Position numbers and translations under genes: made by a program. From positions 1 to 50,348 of the forward strand of contig CAMYKW010000034.1 of assembly GCA_947259175.1 (NCBI GenBank): a DNA stretch of 50,348 nt, written 5' to 3'. The stretch's first letter is position 1, and the number at the start of each line of letters is the position of its first letter. The DNA comes from an uncultured Gammaproteobacteria bacterium. GTDB taxonomy: Bacteria; Pseudomonadota; Gammaproteobacteria; Arenicellales; JAANXG01. Shown one piece after another: positions 18,789 through 29,038 of this stretch. The notes beneath the pieces were generated by a model. That model did not search any database, had not been told where the DNA came from, and was given only the letters and a program-made list of their open reading frames with translations.

Positions 18789-18963
18789 GGGCGCCCATGC
18801 ACAGTCAGTTGGTCACGCCGCGGAACACGATCAACGGAGAGGTGTACGGGCGGCTGGACAGCGCATCGAAGGGACAACTGCGTAGCCAAGCCGAGTCAAA
18901 TGATACCGGGATGACGGATCCATGCGGTCGCCGGCTCACACACGAACCACGACACAATCCGGA

Positions 18964-19338
18964 TCAATTATTCTTGGCCCCCTGGTTGATCCATTTGCCG
19001 ATCAGTTCCACCTGCTCTTGCGGCAATCGCGGCAATTGTTTGGGCATGTTTATCGAGGAGTCCGCTTTGTGCTCAACCAGGATCTGTAAAGTGCTGGAAA
19101 AACTGTACCCCGGAATGATTACCGGACCAAATTTGGTGCCTTTCATGAGGTTGTCATAGCTTTCCATGCTCAGTCCACTGGCAATATATCCCGAGCCACC
19201 CGGTTTATGACATGACACACATCGCTCCTGCAGTATCGGCATCACATCTTTCTTGAAACTTATTTCCTGTTCGGCGCAACCCGCAACAATCACCAATGCC
19301 AGCAATGAGACCGGCCACATTATTTTTCTTACATGCAT
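18964..19338 (-). CDS. Small c-type cytochrome lipoprotein
   Basis: This 124-residue protein has a lipoprotein signal peptide (LALVIVAGC, lipidated Cys ~21) and one haem site, CVSCH, preceded by KKDVMPILQERC. That is the pattern of the single-haem domain fused to many planctomycete-type cytochromes. A methionine in SSINMPKQLP ~45 residues later is a candidate sixth ligand. It should be anchored on the periplasmic side of the membrane. It is divergent from the membrane cytochrome at 19932, which has a similar haem motif context (IFEKRCLACH). An electron-transfer role is inferred; the partner is unknown. Confidence 0.8.
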   Translation of the reverse strand: MHVRKIMWPVSLLALVIVAGCAEQEISFKKDVMPILQERCVSCHKPGGSGYIASGLSMESYDNLMKGTKFGPVIIPGYSFSSTLQILVEHKADSSINMPKQLPRLPQEQVELIGKWINQGAKNN

Positions 19339-19931
19339 CTTTTATCGTTCCTTACATGGCGCATGGCGCAAATTCGACTTCCGGCATTGTCGCAAAAGGC
19401 CAACCGCGCCACAATAGGCGCGGTTCCGGCAGTCATACACGCGGCAAAACTAAGCGGCGTTGGCGGCAACTGTCGCTACCATCGTTGACGACACGCGCGT
19501 GCGGCTCATGGGTGAGTGCGGCTTTATTGCCCCGGTACCGGCGTAACCGGGACCCACCGTCGGCAGCGTTCACTGCGATACCGGTCGGGAGCGGGTCGGG
19601 CCATATTGATTTGATTTGTCGGCCCATGTTATGTTGCGCTGCACAATTTGGCGTACCCGGTACGTTGCACCGATGATGTACGTTTCTTGAAAGGAATGGT
19701 AAGTTTCGGCTTGCATGGCGAAGGGTGGAGATCTCTATGACTTGCCGCCTCCCCGCTCCTCTACTAATGGCATTGACTTCCCAAGCGGAACCCGTCTAGG
19801 GTGTGGCCACGCCGGGATTGGCGTTGTTCCCGCCGCGTCTGGCGACGGTCGATAGGAGCGGTCGCGCGCGGAAACGGGCACAACAGACCCTTGCCGTCCT
19901 CAAATGATTTTTGGTCGCGGAGAAACCAACT
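19339..19931. other. Divergent intergenic region between two cytochrome genes
   Basis: This 593-bp region lies between the lipoprotein cytochrome (minus) and the membrane cytochrome (plus). It holds a strong hairpin (19402-19425) and a 13-bp palindrome CGTACC-C-GGTACG (19652-19664) that could be an operator. Short open frames here show no protein-like features. Promoters for both genes are expected, but no -35/-10 pair was convincing. Confidence 0.4.
19402..19425. other. Strong perfect hairpin
   Basis: AACCGCGCC-acaata-GGCGCGGTT is a perfect 9-bp stem with a 6-base loop. Read on the minus strand it is followed within a few bases by TTTT, so it could work as a terminator or attenuator ahead of the lipoprotein cytochrome gene. 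No gene is seen on the right that would need such a terminator. Confidence 0.4.
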
Positions 19932-20711
19932 ATGAGTGAACAAGCACTTCACCGCCACTACCTGCACTTTCAGGAGCTACCGTGGAGTTTGCGCACACTG
20001 TACACCGCCACCCTCCTGGTGCTGGCGACCGGATACTTGTTTGCCCTGCTCCACTTGTACGGATCCCACGCTGGACGCGACGGCGAGTCTGGGCTGTCGA
20101 TTAAAGACGTGGTCATCGCCTACAGCGGCAGCAAAGATTCCACGCGCCTGGAGTCCGCATTGCGCGGCCCGATGGCCAGCATGCTACCCACCAGCGAGGC
20201 CAACGATATCTTTGCCTGGATTCACGGCGGGCTGGACAAGGGGGTGTTCGAAAAGAGTATCGATCCAATCTTCGAGAAACGCTGTTTGGCGTGCCACGAC
20301 GGCAGCAACCCGCACATTCCACACCTGGGGGGCTACGACAACGTGGTGCAAACCGCCGAGTTGGACGAGGGGGTGGATATTTTCACCCTGGTACGGGTGT
20401 CGCACATCCATCTTTTTGGTCTGACCTTCATATTCTTCATCACCGCCCTGATCTTCAGTCATGCCTATGTGCGCCCGGTGTGGCTGAAGTCTCTGATCGT
20501 GGCGTTTCCGTTTATACAGATCGTGTTGGATATTTTTTCGTGGTATCTCACCAAAGTCTTCGAGCCTTTTGCCTATGTGATCGTGATCGCGGGCGGACTG
20601 ATGGGCGCGTGCTTTGCGTTTATGTGGGTGGTGTCGATGTATCAGATGTGGCTGTATAAGCCGTCCGAACGCATTGCCTCACGCGCAGGAGAGCGGCAAG
20701 CCGTCGGTTGA
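19932..20711 (+). CDS. Membrane-bound monohaem c-type cytochrome
   Basis: The 259-residue protein has an N-terminal membrane segment (~18-40), a hydrophilic domain of ~110 residues with one haem site (FEKRCLACHDG), and then about four hydrophobic helices (LFGLTFIFFITALIFSHAYV; SLIVAFPFIQIVLDIFSWYL; FAYVIVIAGGLMGACFAFMW). The haem domain should face the periplasm. His residues in VSHIHLFGLTF at the start of the helix bundle could bind a further cofactor. The ATG at 19932 is chosen over a TTG at 19911 because CGGAG lies ~10 bp upstream. The family is not recognised by name. With its neighbours it suggests a membrane electron-transfer unit. Confidence 0.75.
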   Translation: MSEQALHRHYLHFQELPWSLRTLYTATLLVLATGYLFALLHLYGSHAGRDGESGLSIKDVVIAYSGSKDSTRLESALRGPMASMLPTSEANDIFAWIHGGLDKGVFEKSIDPIFEKRCLACHDGSNPHIPHLGGYDNVVQTAELDEGVDIFTLVRVSHIHLFGLTFIFFITALIFSHAYVRPVWLKSLIVAFPFIQIVLDIFSWYLTKVFEPFAYVIVIAGGLMGACFAFMWVVSMYQMWLYKPSERIASRAGERQAVG

Positions 20712-20806
20712 TCCCGCCTCTGTTTCCAGCCCGGGGCGGGGACGAGTGCGAAGCTTTAATCCCCCGGTACGGCGCGCCGTCGATCTGTTAGATCTCCAAT
20801 CCTAGA

Positions 20807-22039
20807 TCACTTACAGGGCACTCTCACGAATACAACCGACTTGCGTTTTTTCCCGGCGTAGTACCTGGCGATATTGTCGATTTCAACATCCTTGATCGGC
20901 TTCAACATCGCGCGCATGATCGTGTTGCCGCGGTCTTGCTCTCTGTATGCGGTCATGGCCTTGATCAGGTACTGTTCTCCCTGACTCGAAATCGACGGAA
21001 TTTGAGGGTCGATGCTGTTGCCATCGATGCCGTGGCACCGGTCACAACGTTCGGCCCATTGGAAGGTGGTCAGCGGTTTACGCGCCGCTCCGCCTTTGGG
21101 TGACGAGGCGGCGTAAAATGCGGCGACGTTTTTGATGTCGTCCTCACTCAGTGGCGAGACAATCGATTGCATCGCGCTGTGATCCCGAATGCCGTCCTTG
21201 TAGGCCTGGGTCGCCGTGGCGAGATATCCGGGATCCTGACCGGCCAGGCTCGGGGTATCGGGTTTGGCGCTGTTTCCGTCAGCGCCGTGGCATTCGGCGC
21301 ACGCCGTGGCCACCGCCTCACCCGCCTTGGCGTCGCCCTCGGCGTTCATGGGGCTGGTCTTGGGCTCCTGCAGCGCGTAATACAATGCGAGATTCTCGAT
21401 GGTGTCGTCGTTCAGCAGCGCCACCGCCGGCCGCATCATCGCATCCTTGCGACTCGACGAGCGATACGCCTTGATGGCGTTGACCAAATACTGAAGATTC
21501 TGCCCGGCTAAACTCGGCATCCCGGGCAAAATGCTGTTTCCATCCTTGCCGTGGCAGGACGCGCAGCCGACCGACGCCTCTTTGCCGGCCCCCTCCGGGT
21601 TAATATCGGCGGCGGCATGTTGTGCGCCGGCGCCCAGCCCCTGCTGCGCCGCCGCGGTGAACGGCAAGTCCAGACTGAAATAGTAGGCGGCCACATTCCG
21701 CAGCGCCTCGTCATTCAACATCTTGATTGATCGGCGCATGCGTGCATGTTTTCTCACCCCGTCTTTGTACGCCTTGAGTTGCGCATAGAGATAATCCGCA
21801 TGCTGGCTGGCCAGGTGGGGCGCCCCGTCTTCAACGCTGAGCCCGTCCAGTCCATGGCAGCGGGCGCAGGTCTGTTCGGCGATCGCCCGCCCCGCCCTGA
21901 CCTCAACCGGTGACGCAAAAATCGACACCGCGGGTTCCTCGGCCTTAGGCTTGGCGGCGGGCCTACCGGAACTGGCCTGAGCCGCAGGTGCGATCCACAT
22001 CGCGATTATCAATACGAGCACGTACCACATGCGATGCAT
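20807..22039 (-). CDS. Periplasmic cytochrome c with four haem-binding domains
   Basis: This 410-residue protein has a signal peptide (MHRMWYVLVLIIAMWIAPAA, cleaved near QASS) and four consecutive ~85-100-residue class I cytochrome c domains. Each has one haem motif: CARCHGLDG, CASCHGKDG, CAECHGADG and CDRCHGIDG. Each domain ends in a similar helix (ALRNVAAYYFS, TIENLALYYAL, DIKNVAAFYAA, EIDNIARYYAG), and each repeats an AYxxGxR...MR...L block with the likely Met ligand. It looks like two c4-type dihaem units in tandem. The ATG at 22039 is chosen because AGGAGAG lies 5-11 bp before it; the in-frame start at 22093 has no such site. It converges with the membrane cytochrome gene at 20711. Confidence 0.85.
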   Translation of the reverse strand: MHRMWYVLVLIIAMWIAPAAQASSGRPAAKPKAEEPAVSIFASPVEVRAGRAIAEQTCARCHGLDGLSVEDGAPHLASQHADYLYAQLKAYKDGVRKHARMRRSIKMLNDEALRNVAAYYFSLDLPFTAAAQQGLGAGAQHAAADINPEGAGKEASVGCASCHGKDGNSILPGMPSLAGQNLQYLVNAIKAYRSSSRKDAMMRPAVALLNDDTIENLALYYALQEPKTSPMNAEGDAKAGEAVATACAECHGADGNSAKPDTPSLAGQDPGYLATATQAYKDGIRDHSAMQSIVSPLSEDDIKNVAAFYAASSPKGGAARKPLTTFQWAERCDRCHGIDGNSIDPQIPSISSQGEQYLIKAMTAYREQDRGNTIMRAMLKPIKDVEIDNIARYYAGKKRKSVVFVRVPCK

Positions 22040-22355
22040 AGAACTCTCCTCAATGGTCTTTGATGTAAGCAACTGGTCATTTGCAGGCCCCAATTCTAGT
22101 TCCGACGGAGCCCTCGACTCAAACCCGGTGCATTAACCGTCAACGGCGCAACCCGTTCCGCCGCCGGGCGGTGGACACGGCCCGATTCGTCCGGACGCCG
22201 GCTTCGTGTCAGCCCAACGCACCGCATGTTACGGACTGCGTGTATGTTTACCGTGGCCGGCAATGACGTTCACATCGCCGTAGCGGGCGTCACGAACACG
22301 TTACGATAATGTAATGCAGGACACAATATGCGACGGGCGCATTTATTGACCCACG
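22040..22355. other. Intergenic region, nothing firm
   Basis: This 316-bp region lies between the start of the four-domain cytochrome and the end of glgA, both on the minus strand. It should hold the cytochrome promoter. Apart from the ribosome-binding site at 22044-22050 and a weak 5-bp hairpin just after glgA (ATGCG-cccgt-CGCAT on the minus strand), nothing could be supported. Confidence 0.35.
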
Positions 22356-23837
22356 TCATCCACCGCCGGTGTTATGTTTCTCGCCGGGAATCGAAGACGT
22401 TGATGGCGTCTGATACAGTTCCAGATAGGCTCGCGCGCTGTGCGTCCAACTGAAATCCGTATTCATTCCGCACTGCATGAGCGCGCGCCATTGTTGCGCG
22501 TCGCGGAACAGCGCAACACTCTGGTCCACGGCCTTGGTTAACGCATCGGCGGTGAATTCACTGAATACGAAACCCGTCGCGATGTTAACACTCAGGTTTT
22601 TCGGCGTCGCAGGTACAACGGTATCCGCTAACCCGCCGGTTTGGGACACGATGGGCACCGTCCCATAGCGCATGCTGTACATTTGGTTCAGTCCGCACGG
22701 TTCAAAGCGCGACGGCATGACGAAAACATCCGCCGCTGCCTCGATCTGATGCGACATCTGCTCGTCATAGCCGATACGAACGTGTATTTGACCCGGGTGG
22801 GCGCGGGCGATCTCCTTCAACTTACGTTCCAAAGCCGGGTCACCCGATCCCAGGACGACAAACGGATACCCGGAGCTCAATAACCCCGGCAGCGCGGCGA
22901 CCAGAAGGTCGATCCCTTTTTGTTCGACCAAACGCCCGATAAAACCAAAAAGCGGCGTATCGGCTCTCCCCTTCAGTGACCATCTTTCCATACATGCCCG
23001 TTTGTTTCGGCTTTTGCCGTCGAGGTTGTCCGCGCTGTAGTGAAAAGCGATATGGCTATCGGTGGCTGGATTCCATTCGTCGTAGTCTATTCCATTGAGG
23101 ATTCCCAGCAGGTTGTCGGCCCGGTGTTGCAACAGGCCATCGAGTCCGCAACCCAGATCGCTGGTCTGAATTTCTCGTGCGTAGGTCGGGCTGACGGTCG
23201 TGATCCAGTCGCTGAACACGATTCCGCCCTTGATAAAAGACATCTGATCCAGGTACTCGACGCCATCCATGGTCCACAGTTCTTCTTTCAATCCCAAACT
23301 CGTAAACGTCGATCGGGGAAATATGCCCTGGTAGGACAAGTTGTGCACCGTGAAGACCTTGACAACGTCGTGGCTGTCGGCAATCAGCGGCGCGACCATG
23401 CCGGTCTGCCAGTCATGGCAATGGACCACGTCCGGGCGCCAATCGAGCAGGTCTTCGTTGTGAACGATAGCGACGGCGACGCGGCACAACAGGAAAAAGC
23501 GCTCCGCGTTGTCATCCCACGGCTCACCGGTGTCATCCACGTACGGGTTGCCGTCGCGGTCAAACGCCGGTGCGTAATCCGCCAACCAAACTGTCGGCGA
23601 CCCGTCCCGGGGAGGCATCGTCAGGATACGGACAAAACCCGGCAAACCGGGCAGGCGGACTTCCGCGATGGCGGCAGCGTTGCGCAGGCGCGAAACCGCC
23701 GCACGGTAGGCGGGGATCAAGACACGTACGTCGTGCCTGAGCTGCGCCTGCGCCCGCGGCAGGCTTGCCACAACATCCGCCAGGCCGCCGGTTTTGATGT
23801 ACGGGTAAGCCTCGCTGGCGACGTGGAGTATCCTCAT
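22356..23837 (-). CDS. glgA: Glycogen synthase GlgA
   Basis: This 493-residue GT5-type glycogen synthase transfers glucose from ADP-glucose to a growing alpha-1,4-glucan. The N-terminus carries the ADP-glucose-binding motif KTGGLADVVASLP (the family usually has KxGGLADVV), then VHCHDWQTGM, FTVHNLSYQGIF, and C-terminal MPSRFEPCGLNQMYSMRYGT and QTGGLADTV. It starts one base after the glgB stop, so glgB and glgA form an operon. The ADP-glucose supplier glgC lies divergently upstream of glgB. Confidence 0.95.
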   Translation of the reverse strand: MRILHVASEAYPYIKTGGLADVVASLPRAQAQLRHDVRVLIPAYRAAVSRLRNAAAIAEVRLPGLPGFVRILTMPPRDGSPTVWLADYAPAFDRDGNPYVDDTGEPWDDNAERFFLLCRVAVAIVHNEDLLDWRPDVVHCHDWQTGMVAPLIADSHDVVKVFTVHNLSYQGIFPRSTFTSLGLKEELWTMDGVEYLDQMSFIKGGIVFSDWITTVSPTYAREIQTSDLGCGLDGLLQHRADNLLGILNGIDYDEWNPATDSHIAFHYSADNLDGKSRNKRACMERWSLKGRADTPLFGFIGRLVEQKGIDLLVAALPGLLSSGYPFVVLGSGDPALERKLKEIARAHPGQIHVRIGYDEQMSHQIEAAADVFVMPSRFEPCGLNQMYSMRYGTVPIVSQTGGLADTVVPATPKNLSVNIATGFVFSEFTADALTKAVDQSVALFRDAQQWRALMQCGMNTDFSWTHSARAYLELYQTPSTSSIPGEKHNTGGG

Positions 23838-23838
23838 A

Positions 23839-26037
23839 TCAATCGGGCTTCAAGACGATTCCCGCGAGGGGTGGCAAGGTCAGCGAAACGGATTGCCGCT
23901 GCCCCATCCATGGAATCGGTTGCGTGTCCACCTGCCCGCTGTTGCCCACATTGGATCCCCCGTAGTAATGGGAGTCGGAATTGAATACCTCGCGGTACGC
24001 GCCTGGTTGAGGAACACCGAGCCGATAGTTGTCTCGCACCACCGGGGTGAAGTTAAGGACAACGACGACAAACGCATCTCCATCCTTGCGCAGGAACGCA
24101 AGTACGCATTGTTCCGTGTCATGACAGTCCAGCCACTCGAACCCGTTGGCGTCGAAATCGAAATAATGTAACGGCCGAGTCCCGCGATACAGCAAATTGA
24201 GATCTCGCACCAAATGTTGCACCCCCGCATGACCGGAGAATTGCGTGACGTACCAGTCCAAGCCGTCGGCATGCGACCATTCGTTGCCCTGAGCAAATTC
24301 CGATCCCATAAACAGAAGCTTCTTGCCCGGGTGTGTATATTGATAAGTGTAGAGCAGACGCACATTCGCCATACGCTGCCACTCGTCTCCCGGCATCTTG
24401 TACAACAGCGATCGCTTGCCGTGCACGACCTCATCATGGGAGAAGGGCAACACGAAATTCTCGGTAAAACAATAGAGCTGGCTGAAGGTGAGCAGATCGT
24501 GATGAAATTTTCGATAAATGGAATCGAGCGCGAAATAGGACAAGGTATCGTTCATCCATCCCATGTTCCATTTCATGCTGAAACCCAATCCACCGACGTA
24601 CACCGGCCGCGATACCATAGGCCAGGCGGTGGATTCCTCCGCGGTCACGATGGCTCCGGGAAACTGCTCATGCACGACTTCATTGAGCTGACGCAGAAAA
24701 TCGATGGCTTCGAGATTTTCCCGTCCACCGTACTTGTTCGGCACCCAGTCCCCTTCTTCGCGGGAGTAATCGAGATATAACATCGATGCCACCGCATCCA
24801 CGCGCAGACCGTCAAAATGAAACTCCTCCAGCCAATACACGGCGCTCGACAACAGGAAATTCGCCACCTCGCTACGGCCGTAATTGAAGATCAAGGTGCC
24901 CCAGTCGCGGTGCTCGCCGCGGCGCGGGTCGCTGTGTTCGTACAGGGCGGTGCCGTCGTACTGAGCCAATGCGAAGCGATCCTTGGGAAAATGAGCCGGC
25001 GGCCAATCCAGCAGCACGCCGATGTTGTGTTGGTGGCAAAGGTCGATGAAGTAGCGCAGATCGTCCGGTGGTCCGAAACGGGAGGTGGGCGCGAAATAGC
25101 CGACGGTCTGGTAACCCCAGGAAGCCTCGAACGGATGTTCCGTGACCGGCAGCAATTCGATGTGCGTGTAGCCCAGATCGGCGACATAGGGAATCAACTG
25201 ATCCGCGAGCTCGCGATAATTGAGCGGTGCGCCGGTTTCGCCGTGCCGCCACGATCCGGCATGCACCTCGTAGATTGCTATCGGCGCATGTAGCCAATCC
25301 CATTGCTCGCGCTGTTTCACCCACTCCTGGTCGCACCACTGGTACGCGGTGTCCACCGGAACCAGATTTGCCGTGTCCGGGGCTATTTCGAAGTGCTGAC
25401 CGTATGGATCGGCCTTGAGAAACACGTCACCGGTGTCGCGATTTCGCACTTCGTACTTGTATAACTCGCCGGAATCCAGGCCGGGCACGAACAACTCCCA
25501 AACCCCGCTGTCGCCGCGCACCCGCATTGGATGCCGGCGCCCGTCCCACTCATTGAAATTTCCAACGACACTGACCCGGGCCGCGGTCGGCGCCCAGGCT
25601 GCGAACAGTACGCCCTCGACACCGTCACAGCTGTGCCGGCGGGCGCCCAATACGCGATAGATGTGCCAGTGTTTACCTTGCGCGAACAGGTGCAGGTCGT
25701 AGTCCGACAGTTGCGGCGGAAAACAGTAGGGGTCGAAATAAGTAATCGTCCGGCCCGCCGTATCGACGCGGCGAAGCTGGTAACGGGCAGGCACCTGATG
25801 CGCGGGCCCGGACCATTCGAAGAAATCCGATCCGGTCAATCTTTCGAGAGAAAAACCCGATTCCATGATCTCGATGCGTTGCGTGGCCGGGGCGAATACA
25901 CGCAAAATAACCTGGTCTCCGGACTGATGGCGGCCCAAGTACGCAAATGGATCGTGATGTTCCGCTTGCTCGATGCGTTTGCGTTCGGAAGCGAGCATTT
26001 CCAATTTGTTCGAGAGCTTCTTACCTGATGTTATCAT
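23839..26037 (-). CDS. glgB: 1,4-alpha-glucan branching enzyme GlgB
   Basis: This protein of ~730 residues has an N-terminal glucan-binding region ([10 protein letters not shown]), a CBM48 domain, and a GH13 catalytic domain. The catalytic residues are the nucleophile in [19 protein letters not shown], the acid in [10 protein letters not shown], and [10 protein letters not shown]. The usual DWVPAHFP reads DWPPAHFP here. It makes alpha-1,6 branches in glycogen. Open frame extends to 26097 inside glgC, so a start at ATG 26037 or 25998 is more plausible; neither has a strong ribosome-binding site. Only ~12-50 bp separate it from the divergent glgC start, so its promoter must lie within or over glgC coding sequence. 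Confidence 0.93.
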   Translation of the reverse strand: MITSGKKLSNKLEMLASERKRIEQAEHHDPFAYLGRHQSGDQVILRVFAPATQRIEIMESGFSLERLTGSDFFEWSGPAHQVPARYQLRRVDTAGRTITYFDPYCFPPQLSDYDLHLFAQGKHWHIYRVLGARRHSCDGVEGVLFAAWAPTAARVSVVGNFNEWDGRRHPMRVRGDSGVWELFVPGLDSGELYKYEVRNRDTGDVFLKADPYGQHFEIAPDTANLVPVDTAYQWCDQEWVKQREQWDWLHAPIAIYEVHAGSWRHGETGAPLNYRELADQLIPYVADLGYTHIELLPVTEHPFEASWGYQTVGYFAPTSRFGPPDDLRYFIDLCHQHNIGVLLDWPPAHFPKDRFALAQYDGTALYEHSDPRRGEHRDWGTLIFNYGRSEVANFLLSSAVYWLEEFHFDGLRVDAVASMLYLDYSREEGDWVPNKYGGRENLEAIDFLRQLNEVVHEQFPGAIVTAEESTAWPMVSRPVYVGGLGFSMKWNMGWMNDTLSYFALDSIYRKFHHDLLTFSQLYCFTENFVLPFSHDEVVHGKRSLLYKMPGDEWQRMANVRLLYTYQYTHPGKKLLFMGSEFAQGNEWSHADGLDWYVTQFSGHAGVQHLVRDLNLLYRGTRPLHYFDFDANGFEWLDCHDTEQCVLAFLRKDGDAFVVVVLNFTPVVRDNYRLGVPQPGAYREVFNSDSHYYGGSNVGNSGQVDTQPIPWMGQRQSVSLTLPPLAGIVLKPD

Positions 26038-26049
26038 TGAGATAGTCAC

Positions 26050-27351
26050 ATGGTTAAAAAAACACAGAAAAACGACAAACTCGACCAATCCTCGCATGGG
26101 CGCTTTGTCAGCCTGCTCACCAAAGATACCCTGGGCCTGGTGCTGGCGGGCGGCCGCGGTTCGCGATTGAAGGATTTGACCGAATGGCGAGCTAAACCCG
26201 CGGTACCGTTCGCCGGCAAGTTCCGCATCATCGATTTTACTTTATCCAACTGCATTAACTCGGGCGTGCGTCAGATCGGTGTGCTGACCCAGTATAAAGC
26301 CCATTCACTCATTAAACACTTACAAAAAGGCTGGGGATTTCTAGGCGGACAACTTGGCGAGGCGGTGGATCTGTTGCCCGCATCACAACGCGTGAGCGAG
26401 GGGTCCTGGTACACGGGCACCGCCGATGCGGTGTATCAGAATCTCGATATTATTCGCGCCTATGAAAAAAGCTACATATTGGTGTTGGCCGGGGATCATA
26501 TCTACAAAATGGACTACGGCCGCATGCTGGCGTACCACGTTGAGCAGCAGGCGGATCTCACCGTGGGATGCATCGAAGTGCCGCTCCAGGAAGCCTGCGC
26601 GTTTGGGGTGATGTCGGTGGACGAGGACCACCGCGTTCATGAGTTCAATGAGAAACCGGACAATCCCAAGCCGATGCCCGGCAATAACGCGATGGCCCTG
26701 GCGTCCATGGGGATTTATGTGTTCACCACGGAATTTCTTTACGAGCAGTTGATAAAGGACGCGGATACCCCGACATCCAGGCACGATTTCGGCGGCGATA
26801 TCATTCCCAGCGTGATCGGTGCTTACCGCGCGTTTGCCTATCCATTCCGCGACGTGCAAAGCGGCACACAATCCTACTGGCGGGACGTGGGCACCGTGGA
26901 TGCGTACTGGAAGGCCAACCTGGAGCTAATCGATCCGGTTCCGGAGCTGAACCTTTACGATAAGACATGGCCGATATGGACCTATCAGGAACAACTGCCG
27001 CCGGCCAAGTTTATTTTCGATGACGAGGACCGACAAGGCGTCGCCATCAACTCCATGGTGTCCGGCGGCTGCATTATCCAGGGCGCCCTGGTCAGGCATT
27101 CCCTGTTGTTTTCGCAAGTTGCGGTGCGCAACGCCTCGCAGATTATCGACTCGGTAGTGCTGCCGGAAGTCAACATCGGGCAGAATTGTAAGATCAGACG
27201 CGCCATTATCGACAAGGGCTGCCAGATCGAAGACAACACGAGTATCGGCTGGGACGAGGAAGCCGATGCCGAGCGTTTCTATGTCTCTCCAGAAGGCGTG
27301 GTGCTGGTGACTCCCGATATGCTGCACCAGAATCTGCACTATGTCCGATAG
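26050..27351 (+). CDS. glgC: Glucose-1-phosphate adenylyltransferase GlgC
   Basis: The 433-residue protein makes ADP-glucose from ATP and glucose-1-phosphate, the committed step of glycogen synthesis. It shows [45 protein letters not shown], the glucose-1-phosphate loop [29 protein letters not shown], and a C-terminal left-handed beta-helix ([19 protein letters not shown]). An N-terminal stretch of ~25 residues precedes the catalytic domain, as in allosteric bacterial GlgC. Its last 11 bases overlap the GH57 gene in another frame, which indicates coupling. Confidence 0.95.
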   Translation: MVKKTQKNDKLDQSSHGRFVSLLTKDTLGLVLAGGRGSRLKDLTEWRAKPAVPFAGKFRIIDFTLSNCINSGVRQIGVLTQYKAHSLIKHLQKGWGFLGGQLGEAVDLLPASQRVSEGSWYTGTADAVYQNLDIIRAYEKSYILVLAGDHIYKMDYGRMLAYHVEQQADLTVGCIEVPLQEACAFGVMSVDEDHRVHEFNEKPDNPKPMPGNNAMALASMGIYVFTTEFLYEQLIKDADTPTSRHDFGGDIIPSVIGAYRAFAYPFRDVQSGTQSYWRDVGTVDAYWKANLELIDPVPELNLYDKTWPIWTYQEQLPPAKFIFDDEDRQGVAINSMVSGGCIIQGALVRHSLLFSQVAVRNASQIIDSVVLPEVNIGQNCKIRRAIIDKGCQIEDNTSIGWDEEADAERFYVSPEGVVLVTPDMLHQNLHYVR

Positions 27352-29038
27352 CAAACCTCTCAACGTGGTGCTGTGCTGGCACATGCATCAGCCCGAATAC
27401 CGAGACCTGTTGACCGGGGAATACCTGCAACCGTGGACTTACCTGCATGCCATCAAGGACTACACCGACATGGCCGCGCATTTGGAAACGTATCCCGGCG
27501 CCCGTGCGGTGGTGAACTTCGTGCCCATCGTGCTGGAGCAGATGGCCGATTACCACGCCCAGATCAAAGCTTTTCTGGACGACGGCACGCCGATCAGCGA
27601 TCCACTGCTGGCGGCGCTAGCCGGCGATTCGCCACCGTTGTCCGCCGCGGACCGGGTGGCGCTTGCGCAGCGCTGCCAACGCGCCAACGAGCAACGCATG
27701 ATTCAGCGCTTTCGTCCCTACGCGGACCTGATACACACGCTTGGCGCCCACGGCCAGCGCATGCACGGTTTGGACTATCTCAACGACCAGTTCTTTCGCG
27801 ATCTGGTCGTCTGGTACCACCTGGCGTGGCTGGGTGAGACGATTCGCCGCGGCGATCCGCGGGTACAGGCGCTGATCGACAAATCACACCTGTTCAGCTA
27901 CGACGATCAAATTCAACTGCTGCGCGTAATTTGCGAATTGATCGGTGATATACCCGGGCGTTACCGCGACCTGGCGGCTCATGGCCGGGTTGAGCTGTCG
28001 ATGACGCCCTATGCCCATCCAATGCTCCCGCTGTTGGTCGACTTCAAATCAGCGCGGGAGGCGATTCCTGATATCCATCTGCCGCCATCGTCGTATCCCG
28101 GCGGTGTAGAGCGCGTGCGCTGGCACTTGGAGAGCGCCCTGGAGTCGTTTCAGGCGATCTTCGGACTAAAACCCTGCGGATGCTGGCCCTCGGAGGGAGG
28201 CGTCAGCGACGCGATCCTGCCGTTGCTTGCCGAGTACGGGCTGAGCTGGGTAGCCAGCGGTCAGGCGGTGTTACGCAACAGCCTGGAGCGCGCCCACCGT
28301 GCGATCGACAACAGCACCTGGCCATACCGGCCTTACCGGCTGAACGGGCTGCCGCTACACGGATTCTTCCGCGACGACGGATTGTCCGACGCCATCGGCT
28401 TTACATATTCCGATTGGCAGGCCGATGACGCGGTCGCCGATTTAACCCATCGGCTGGAACACATCGCATCGCAACTGAATACACCCGATCGTCATGTCGT
28501 GTCCATCATTATGGACGGTGAAAACGCCTGGGAGCATTATCCGGACAACGGCTATCACTTCCTCAGCGCCCTGTATCGCTCCTTGTCTGACCACCCGGCC
28601 ATCCATCTGACAACCTACCGAGAATTTCTCAATAAACATCGGCGGCACGCCGACGATCTGCCCAGTGTCTGCGCGGGAAGCTGGGTCTACGGCACGTTCA
28701 GCACGTGGATCGGGGACGACGGCAAGAATCGCGCATGGAAGATCCTGACCGAAACCAAGCGTACCTTCGACAAGGTAACGGCCAGCGGAAACTATTCCGA
28801 AGAAGAGCGCAGGCGGCTGAATCGGCAACTCGCAATGTGCGAGGGTTCGGACTGGTTCTGGTGGTTCGGCGACTACAATCCCATCGAGTCGGTCGAGGAT
28901 TTCAGCAATCTGTATCGGCGGCACATTACAAATCTGCATCAGATGATGGGTCAACCCCCACCGCAGAGCCTCGATGCGACCTTTGGCCGGGGCGGCACCG
29001 CCGAACAGGGTGGTGTCATGCGCCGCGGAGGCGGTTGA
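27341..29038 (+). CDS. Glycoside hydrolase family 57 protein
   Basis: This 565-residue enzyme carries the GH57 signature [12 protein letters not shown] at the N-terminus. The conserved region [18 protein letters not shown] contains the likely nucleophile Glu, and [13 protein letters not shown] the likely catalytic Asp. GH57 enzymes act on alpha-glucans (amylase, amylopullulanase, 4-alpha-glucanotransferase or branching activity). Placement between glgC and malQ points to glycogen or maltodextrin processing, but the exact reaction is not readable. The start overlaps the glgC end by 11 bp and the stop shares one base with the malQ ATG (TGATG), giving a tightly coupled glgC-GH57-malQ operon. Confidence 0.88.
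   Translation: MSDSKPLNVVLCWHMHQPEYRDLLTGEYLQPWTYLHAIKDYTDMAAHLETYPGARAVVNFVPIVLEQMADYHAQIKAFLDDGTPISDPLLAALAGDSPPLSAADRVALAQRCQRANEQRMIQRFRPYADLIHTLGAHGQRMHGLDYLNDQFFRDLVVWYHLAWLGETIRRGDPRVQALIDKSHLFSYDDQIQLLRVICELIGDIPGRYRDLAAHGRVELSMTPYAHPMLPLLVDFKSAREAIPDIHLPPSSYPGGVERVRWHLESALESFQAIFGLKPCGCWPSEGGVSDAILPLLAEYGLSWVASGQAVLRNSLERAHRAIDNSTWPYRPYRLNGLPLHGFFRDDGLSDAIGFTYSDWQADDAVADLTHRLEHIASQLNTPDRHVVSIIMDGENAWEHYPDNGYHFLSALYRSLSDHPAIHLTTYREFLNKHRRHADDLPSVCAGSWVYGTFSTWIGDDGKNRAWKILTETKRTFDKVTASGNYSEEERRRLNRQLAMCEGSDWFWWFGDYNPIESVEDFSNLYRRHITNLHQMMGQPPPQSLDATFGRGGTAEQGGVMRRGGG

Noticed and set aside
19296-19676. A 126-residue plus-strand open frame in the cytochrome gap
   Set aside because: Starts antisense to the lipoprotein signal peptide and spans the hairpin; no protein-like pattern.
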